NCBI GenBank assembly: GCA_045543455.1
Contig: JAZQMK010000057.1
Coordinates: 54,288 to 118,287, forward strand
Length of the DNA: 64,000 nucleotides
Source: SIG291 sp045543455
GTDB taxonomy: Bacteria; Bacillota; Clostridia; Lachnospirales; Lachnospiraceae
Direction of reading: 5' to 3'
Shown here: positions 59,965-64,000 of the stretch, in pieces
Numbering within the stretch: position 1 is the stretch's first letter
How the letters are laid out: the number at the start of each line of letters is the position of its first letter
Made by a program: the position numbers and the translations under genes
Notes under the pieces: model-generated
Told to the model about the DNA's origin: nothing
Database searches by the model: none
What the model saw: the letters and a program-made list of their open reading frames with translations, nothing else

Positions 59965-60171
59965 AAGCGCTACCTTATGGTGCGGTACTTAGATTTGGGA
60001 ACCCTGATGGAGAGCCATGGCGTCGCACATTTTCTTATTTTGATATAACTACTTTTGGCTATGCCAATTTCGCACCATTTATTATTAGGTATTGAATATT
60101 TCACAATAGTCGCTGCATTTATTTTTATTGTGTTAATGATTACTACGAGAGTAGCATTTGTTAAAGAATAA
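59934..60171 (+). pseudogene. remnant of a small membrane protein gene
   Basis: The frame reads IVLEALPYGAVLRFGNPDGEP and RTFSYFDITTFGYANFAPF until a stop at 60090. It then continues in another frame as a membrane helix (FTIVAAFIFIVLMITTRVAF) to 60171. I recall small Lachnospiraceae membrane proteins with PYGAVLRF...FSYF...GYANFAPF followed by a helix. Here the N-terminal helix is lost into the LRR remnant and the C-terminal helix is out of frame. Confidence 0.45.
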
Positions 60172-60244
60172 ATAAAAACATTGGTACTACGCCTTATAAT
60201 ATGTTATAATTATAGCATATTTATTTGAAAGGTGGAGGTGCCAT

Positions 60245-60599
60245 ATGTTATTTATTTGTTATCCAAAATGTACAACATGTCAGAAGGCAAAGAAGTGGCT
60301 TGATGAACATAATATAGAATATAAAGAACGTCATATAGTAGAAGAAAATCCTAGCTATGATGAATTGAAAGAATGGTTTGCCATTAAAGAGATTTTTTAA
60401 TACAAGTGGCCTGTTATATAAAGAGATGCAGCTTAAGGATAAGCTTATTACGATGAGTGAAGAAGAACAGTTGAGACTTTTAGCAACTAATGGAATGCTT
60501 GTGAAAAGACCTCTTATTGTTTCTAAAGATAAGGTACTTGTAGGGTTTAAAGAAAGTGAATGGAAGGAAAATATTAATACCTCAAAACAGCCATTATAG
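60245..60599 (+). pseudogene. ArsC/Spx-family thioredoxin-fold gene with frameshifting deletion
   Basis: The first frame has the family start LFICYPKCTTCQKAKKWLDEHNIEY with the CxxC motif, an RBS (GGTGGAGG) and stops at 60400. The rest, PLKRFFNTSGLLYKEMQLKDKL and GMLVKRPLIVSKDKVLVGF, is in another frame from 60382. The family expects EWFxxSGLPLKRFFNTSG, and here EWFA runs straight into PLKRFF. A deletion between two copies of TGGTTTGC explains both the lost codons and the shift. Intact members are reductases or regulators of stress genes. Confidence 0.75.
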
Positions 60600-60623
60600 A
60601 GCTAACTATAATGGCTGTTTTTC
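60585..60623. terminator. bidirectional terminator
   Basis: AAACAGCCATTATA (60585-60598) pairs perfectly with 60607-60620, followed by TTC and a T-rich tract. It overlaps the end of the ArsC-type remnant and also serves the convergent LysR gene. Confidence 0.85.
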
Positions 60624-60636
60624 TATATAATATTCA

Positions 60637-61533
60637 CTAATTTTTCTTGAACTCATATTCTTTCACATATTCCAAAAATGCTTTCATAGAGTTGCAAATC
60701 GATTTATTCTTATGATAAATAAGCTGTTTCCAAATATCAATTTCAATATCGCAAACATCAAGGTAAACCAGTTTACCCTCTTTTACTTTTTGGTCTGTAG
60801 TAAAATATGGAAGAAATGATATACAATCTTTATTTTCTTCCAAAATTTTAGTGATGACATCTGTTCGCCCTATTTCTAAAACGGGTGTAATATCAATGGA
60901 CTTCTTGGCAATTTCTTTATCAAAAGAACGTCTGTAGCCCATGCCTTGTTCGGTTAGAATAAAGTTTTGGTCAGCTATGTCCTTTATGGAAAGGTTCTTT
61001 TTGTTGGCGAAAGGAGAATTTGCGTTTGCTACAAAATGCATATCAATATGTTCCTCTTTTGCAATAACATAGTCCTTTTGATAAATGTGGTTGTCCAGAG
61101 TGATGATTGCATCTGCTTCATTGCTGTCAAGCATATCAAACATAACCTGAGTATCTGCATTAGTAAATTTTAAATTAATGCCGGGATATTTTTTGTGAAA
61201 ATCAAGATAATTAGTTAACAGCATATCTTCGCAGACTGAGTCTGGCGAAACAAAATGGATAAATCCTTGTAGGTTTCTAGGGGAATTCATATTTTCCATA
61301 AATTCTTCTGTTAGGGCATTAATACTGTGAGCGTATTTTAAGAGTTCTTCGCCTCTGTCTGTTAAAGAAATAGTATGATTAATTCTTTCAAAAAGAAGAC
61401 AGTTTAGCTCGGTTTCTAACTGTTTTATCTGAAATGAAATTGTGGACTGTGAATAGCCGAGTATCTCTGCTGCTTTGGTAAAGCTGTTCATTTCTGCAAC
61501 ATGAACAAATGAAATTAGATTTCTTATCTCCAT
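60637..61533 (-). CDS. LysR-family transcriptional regulator
   Basis: The 298-residue protein has an N-terminal winged helix-turn-helix (LISFVHVAEMNSFTKAAEILGYSQSTISFQIKQLE) and a type-2 periplasmic-binding-like effector domain (about 90-295). It diverges from a tryptophanase-family lyase gene 125 bases away. A perfect 15-bp palindrome of LysR type lies between them. It therefore probably controls the lyase gene in response to an amino acid or its product. Confidence 0.9.
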   Translation of the reverse strand: MEIRNLISFVHVAEMNSFTKAAEILGYSQSTISFQIKQLETELNCLLFERINHTISLTDRGEELLKYAHSINALTEEFMENMNSPRNLQGFIHFVSPDSVCEDMLLTNYLDFHKKYPGINLKFTNADTQVMFDMLDSNEADAIITLDNHIYQKDYVIAKEEHIDMHFVANANSPFANKKNLSIKDIADQNFILTEQGMGYRRSFDKEIAKKSIDITPVLEIGRTDVITKILEENKDCISFLPYFTTDQKVKEGKLVYLDVCDIEIDIWKQLIYHKNKSICNSMKAFLEYVKEYEFKKN

Positions 61534-61553
61534 TGTAAAACTCCTACTTAATA

Positions 61554-61568
61554 ATCGAAAATTTCGAT
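61554..61568. promoter_or_regulatory. LysR-type operator between divergent genes
   Basis: ATCGAAAATTTCGAT is a perfect palindrome and contains the T-N11-A pattern (TCGAAAATTTCGA) recognised by LysR regulators. It lies 21 bases before the LysR start codon and about 90 before the lyase gene. Confidence 0.65.
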
Positions 61569-61658
61569 AATGTATATTTGAATTATCAATTTTATTTATT
61601 ACAAAATGTATTGTATACTAATACCTATAAAAATACAATACCTACGGAGGAATAAACA

Positions 61659-63107
61659 ATGTCAGAGATTAAATTTTACAACAGAGCCCCTGTGCCAGTT
61701 GAAATGCACAAGGTTAAAATAGTTCAGAAACTTTCACTATTACCTGCAAAGGAACGTTTGAATAAGCTTAAGGAAGCTGGTTTTAATACATTTATGCTTC
61801 ATAATGGCGATATTTTTATGGATATGCTTACTGACTCAGGTGTAAATGCCATGAGTGATAATATGCAGTCTGCCATGCTTCGTGCAGATGATGCATATGC
61901 GGGAAGTGAAACTTTTTATAGAATGAATAAAAAGTTAACAGAAATTTTTGGTATTAAATATCTTCTTCCGGCTCATCAGGGAAGAGCCTGTGAGCATATT
62001 ATTGCTCAGCATTTTGTTAAGCCAAACAGCTGTGTAATTATGAATTATCATTTTACAACTTCAAAGGCCCATGTTACACGTCTTGGCGGAAGAGTGGAAG
62101 AACTTGTTAAGGATGAAGGCTTGGTTGTAAAAAGTACTTTGCCATTTAAGGGAAATATTGATTTAGATAAAGTAAAAGCCTGCATTGAAAGAGAGGGTGC
62201 AGAAAATATCGCATATCTTCGTCTTGAAGCAGGAACAAATCTTATAGGTGGTCAGCCTATTTCTTATGAAAATATGAAAGAAGCAACAGAGCTTGCTAAA
62301 AAGCATGGAATAGTTACAGTTCTTGATGCTTCCCTTTTACAGGATAATCTGTATTTTATTAAAAAGAGAGAAGAAGGTATGAAAGATAAGTCTATTGCTG
62401 AGATTACAAGAATGATTGCAGACTTATTTGATATTATATATTTTTCAGCTCGTAAATTTGGTTTTGGTCGTGGTGGTGGAATTATGGTAAGAGATGAAGA
62501 AATGTTCCATGCCATGGAAGATTATATTACAATGTTTGAAGGTTTCCTTACATATGGTGGTATGTCTGTGAAGGAAATGGAAGCTCTTATTATAGGCTTT
62601 GAAGAAACTATGGATATGGATATTATTTCACAGGGACCACAGTTTATTAACCATTGTGTAACAGAGCTTGATAAGTTAGGCGTACCGATGGTAACACCAG
62701 GTGGTGGACTTGGAGCACATATTGATGCACGCCAGGTGGTTGATCATATTCCTGCTGAGCAATATCCTGCCGGTTCTCTTGTTGCAGCTCTTTACCTTTG
62801 TGGTGGTATTCGTGGAATGGAAAGAGGTACACTTTCAGAAGAAAGAAATGCAGACGGAACTGAACATATTGCATCAGTTGAAATGGTTCGTCTTGCATTC
62901 CCAAGAAGAGTATTTACACTTTCACAGACAGAATATGTAATAGATAGAGTAAAATGGTTATATGACCACAGACATTTAGTTGGCGGTTTAAGATTTGTTC
63001 ATGAGCCTAAGACACTTAGATTCTTTACAGGTAGATTAGAGCCTGTTTCTGATTGGCCTGAAAGACTTTTAGAAGCGTATATTGCTGATTTTGGTGAAGA
63101 TCAGTAA
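61659..63107 (+). CDS. tryptophanase / beta-eliminating lyase family protein, atypical
   Basis: The 482-residue PLP enzyme matches the tryptophanase/tyrosine phenol-lyase family: LKEAGFNTFMLHNGDIFMDMLTDSG, AYAGSETFYRM, PAHQGRACEHI, NLIGGQPISYENM, MERGTLS and EPKTLRFFTGRLEP. The PLP lysine is in FSARKFGFGRGGG where the family has S[AG]KKD. The Asp after the sheet is kept (LDASLLQDN) but the following Arg (DA[ST]R in known enzymes) is Leu. The GGHA motif reads GGLGAH. It may cleave another amino acid. Regulated by the divergent LysR gene. Confidence 0.8.
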   Translation: MSEIKFYNRAPVPVEMHKVKIVQKLSLLPAKERLNKLKEAGFNTFMLHNGDIFMDMLTDSGVNAMSDNMQSAMLRADDAYAGSETFYRMNKKLTEIFGIKYLLPAHQGRACEHIIAQHFVKPNSCVIMNYHFTTSKAHVTRLGGRVEELVKDEGLVVKSTLPFKGNIDLDKVKACIEREGAENIAYLRLEAGTNLIGGQPISYENMKEATELAKKHGIVTVLDASLLQDNLYFIKKREEGMKDKSIAEITRMIADLFDIIYFSARKFGFGRGGGIMVRDEEMFHAMEDYITMFEGFLTYGGMSVKEMEALIIGFEETMDMDIISQGPQFINHCVTELDKLGVPMVTPGGGLGAHIDARQVVDHIPAEQYPAGSLVAALYLCGGIRGMERGTLSEERNADGTEHIASVEMVRLAFPRRVFTLSQTEYVIDRVKWLYDHRHLVGGLRFVHEPKTLRFFTGRLEPVSDWPERLLEAYIADFGEDQ

Positions 63108-63133
63108 AATATTCTATGGACTAGAGGTACAAA

Positions 63134-63676
63134 ATGCAAATAAGATTGTGTGAAGATGCTGATATTTTAGATGCTGGAAGGTTTTATGATAAGGTGGTTT
63201 TACATTTATGTAATACCATAAATTATCCCAAGTGGGAATATAAAAAATACCCTTCAGAAGCTTCTGTAAGAGAAAAAGTAGAAAAGAGACAACAATTTAT
63301 ATGTGTAGATGATGAAAAGATTGTTGGAGCATTTGTTTTAAATGATGACCCACAGGGCAAATATGAAAATGCAATTTGGAAGGCAGATATTGTACAAGGC
63401 GAATATATGGTATGTCACACCTTAGCAACCGATCCATCTTGTTATGGCAAAGGAATTGGAAATGCGATGGTAAAATATTGTGTCGAATATGCAAAAAATA
63501 ATGGTTATAAAGCTATTAGATTGGACGTGGTTCCAGAAAATGAACCAGCCAGACGATTATACGAAAAATGTGGCTTTGAGTATGTGGGAGATGTGGATTT
63601 GGAAAGAGCGATAGAAGAAATCCCGGTATTTTCTATGTATGAATTGGTTTTTGATAAAAATAAAAAGGCATATTGA
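63134..63676 (+). CDS. GNAT-family N-acetyltransferase
   Basis: The 180-residue protein has the acetyl-CoA site in SCYGKGIGNAMVKYCVEYAKNNG and the C-terminal ENEPARRLYEKCGFEYVGD, both typical of GNAT enzymes. The N-terminal half (NTINYPKWEYKKYPSEASV) matches a common Clostridia subgroup. It starts 26 bases after the lyase gene with AGAGG nearby, so it may be co-transcribed. The acceptor substrate is unknown. Confidence 0.87.
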   Translation: MQIRLCEDADILDAGRFYDKVVLHLCNTINYPKWEYKKYPSEASVREKVEKRQQFICVDDEKIVGAFVLNDDPQGKYENAIWKADIVQGEYMVCHTLATDPSCYGKGIGNAMVKYCVEYAKNNGYKAIRLDVVPENEPARRLYEKCGFEYVGDVDLERAIEEIPVFSMYELVFDKNKKAY

Positions 63677-63714
63677 CCTGATGTTAATGGAGTGATATAA
63701 TCATTTCGTAAAGT

Positions 63715-64000
63715 TTAAGTTAATAGTAAATGCGATGAGCAGAAACTAGTAGGTTGGAAAGAACTTAGAGAGAGTTGCCGGCTGGTGCGAGGCAATGGGG
63801 GCGTCCTTCACGAATTCCTTCTGTTAGCAGTGCGCTGAACAAGAATAATCTTAAGTAGGATGCAACGGGAGTTCCCGTTATAGAACTGGAGTATGTCAGT
63901 ACTCGACGAGGTCGTTACTGTGAGGTGACGGCAAACTGAGGTGGTACCACGGGACTTATATATATCTCGTCCTCTGTATTCTTAACAGGAATACAGAGGA
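63715..64000 (+). promoter_or_regulatory. T-box riboswitch leader (downstream gene outside window)
   Basis: The leader has the stem I features AGAGAG (about 63768) and CCGGCTGGTGCGAGGCAA, a stem (AACGGGAGTTCCCGTT) and the T-box proper ACTGAGGTGGTACCACGGG (63935-63953). A terminator hairpin follows, with a perfect 12-bp stem (63970-63981 with 63989-64000) at the window edge. The TGGT in the T-box implies a tRNA with A before CCA. The likely specifier is TTC after GAA (around 63815), suggesting tRNA-Phe, but I am not sure of the stem I alignment. It should control an aminoacyl-tRNA synthetase or amino-acid gene. Confidence 0.9.

Overview
The window is low-GC, densely coded DNA with Gram-positive anaerobe gene content. 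It has a PPi-type phosphofructokinase, rubrerythrin, AhpC with a thioredoxin-reductase-like partner, a DUF1538/PII pair, a THF riboswitch, a T-box, many lipoproteins with Thr-rich tethers, and c-di-GMP and chemotaxis genes. Together this points to a gut-type Lachnospiraceae (Clostridia), possibly near Lachnospira/Eubacterium. The genus is an inference.

Layout. (1) 1-6.4 kb is the right end of a siphovirus-type prophage: distal tail protein, tail-associated protein, tail fibre (DUF859-like), coiled-coil membrane protein, holin and amidase. It ends with a ribbon-helix-helix (RHH) gene, a small membrane protein gene and a leaderless small gene. (2) 6.5-10.1 kb is a small accessory island bounded by two fragments that both encode the C-terminal motif HVETVCLLSK of the 23S rRNA methyltransferase RlmD, a common integration target. 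It carries a WYL regulator, an endonuclease/exonuclease/phosphatase-fold protein and unknown small genes, two of them behind near-identical promoter regions. (3) 10.4-23 kb has a DUF3472-like lipoprotein, a CHASE2 / HD-GYP c-di-GMP phosphodiesterase gene split by a frameshift, a FecR-domain protein, an MFS exporter, an ahpC plus reductase operon, a LURP-one-like protein, an XRE regulator, and two paralogous lipoproteins flanking a PPi-type phosphofructokinase. (4) 23-35 kb has a DUF1538 transporter with its PII-like partner, a pectinesterase-like beta-helix protein, an ABC exporter, a zinc-peptidase lipoprotein, a diguanylate cyclase and a GltD-like oxidoreductase. (5) 35-56.7 kb is core-like: TrkAH potassium uptake, two MATE exporters, enolase, two chemotaxis receptors, ZupT, rubrerythrin, a metal-binding protein, DegV, DUF1836, a permuted papain-fold protein, THF-riboswitch-controlled FolT, an amino-acid ABC transporter, MalQ, a HAD phosphatase and RlmD. 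(6) 56.7-60.6 kb is a decaying accessory region. It holds a second, about 96 % identical copy of the prophage RHH/membrane gene pair lying exactly between copies of a 36-bp imperfect palindrome, and three decayed genes, two with the signature of deletion between short direct repeats. (7) 60.6-64 kb has a LysR regulator diverging from an atypical tryptophanase-family gene across a perfect 15-bp palindrome, a GNAT acetyltransferase, and a T-box leader whose downstream gene lies outside the window.

Signalling and regulation are well represented: one GGDEF synthase, one (broken) HD-GYP hydrolase and two chemoreceptors. Visible RNA or operator control includes the THF riboswitch with a helix over the folT start codon, the T-box, a perfect hairpin burying the ribosome binding site (RBS) of a chemoreceptor gene, and palindromic operators at zupT, the DUF1836 gene, the RHH gene and the LysR/lyase pair. 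No stretch above 300 bases is without a gene except the T-box leader; the 250-base gap at 57893-58142 shows nothing I can name. I saw no rRNA, tRNA, CRISPR array, intact transposase or integrase.
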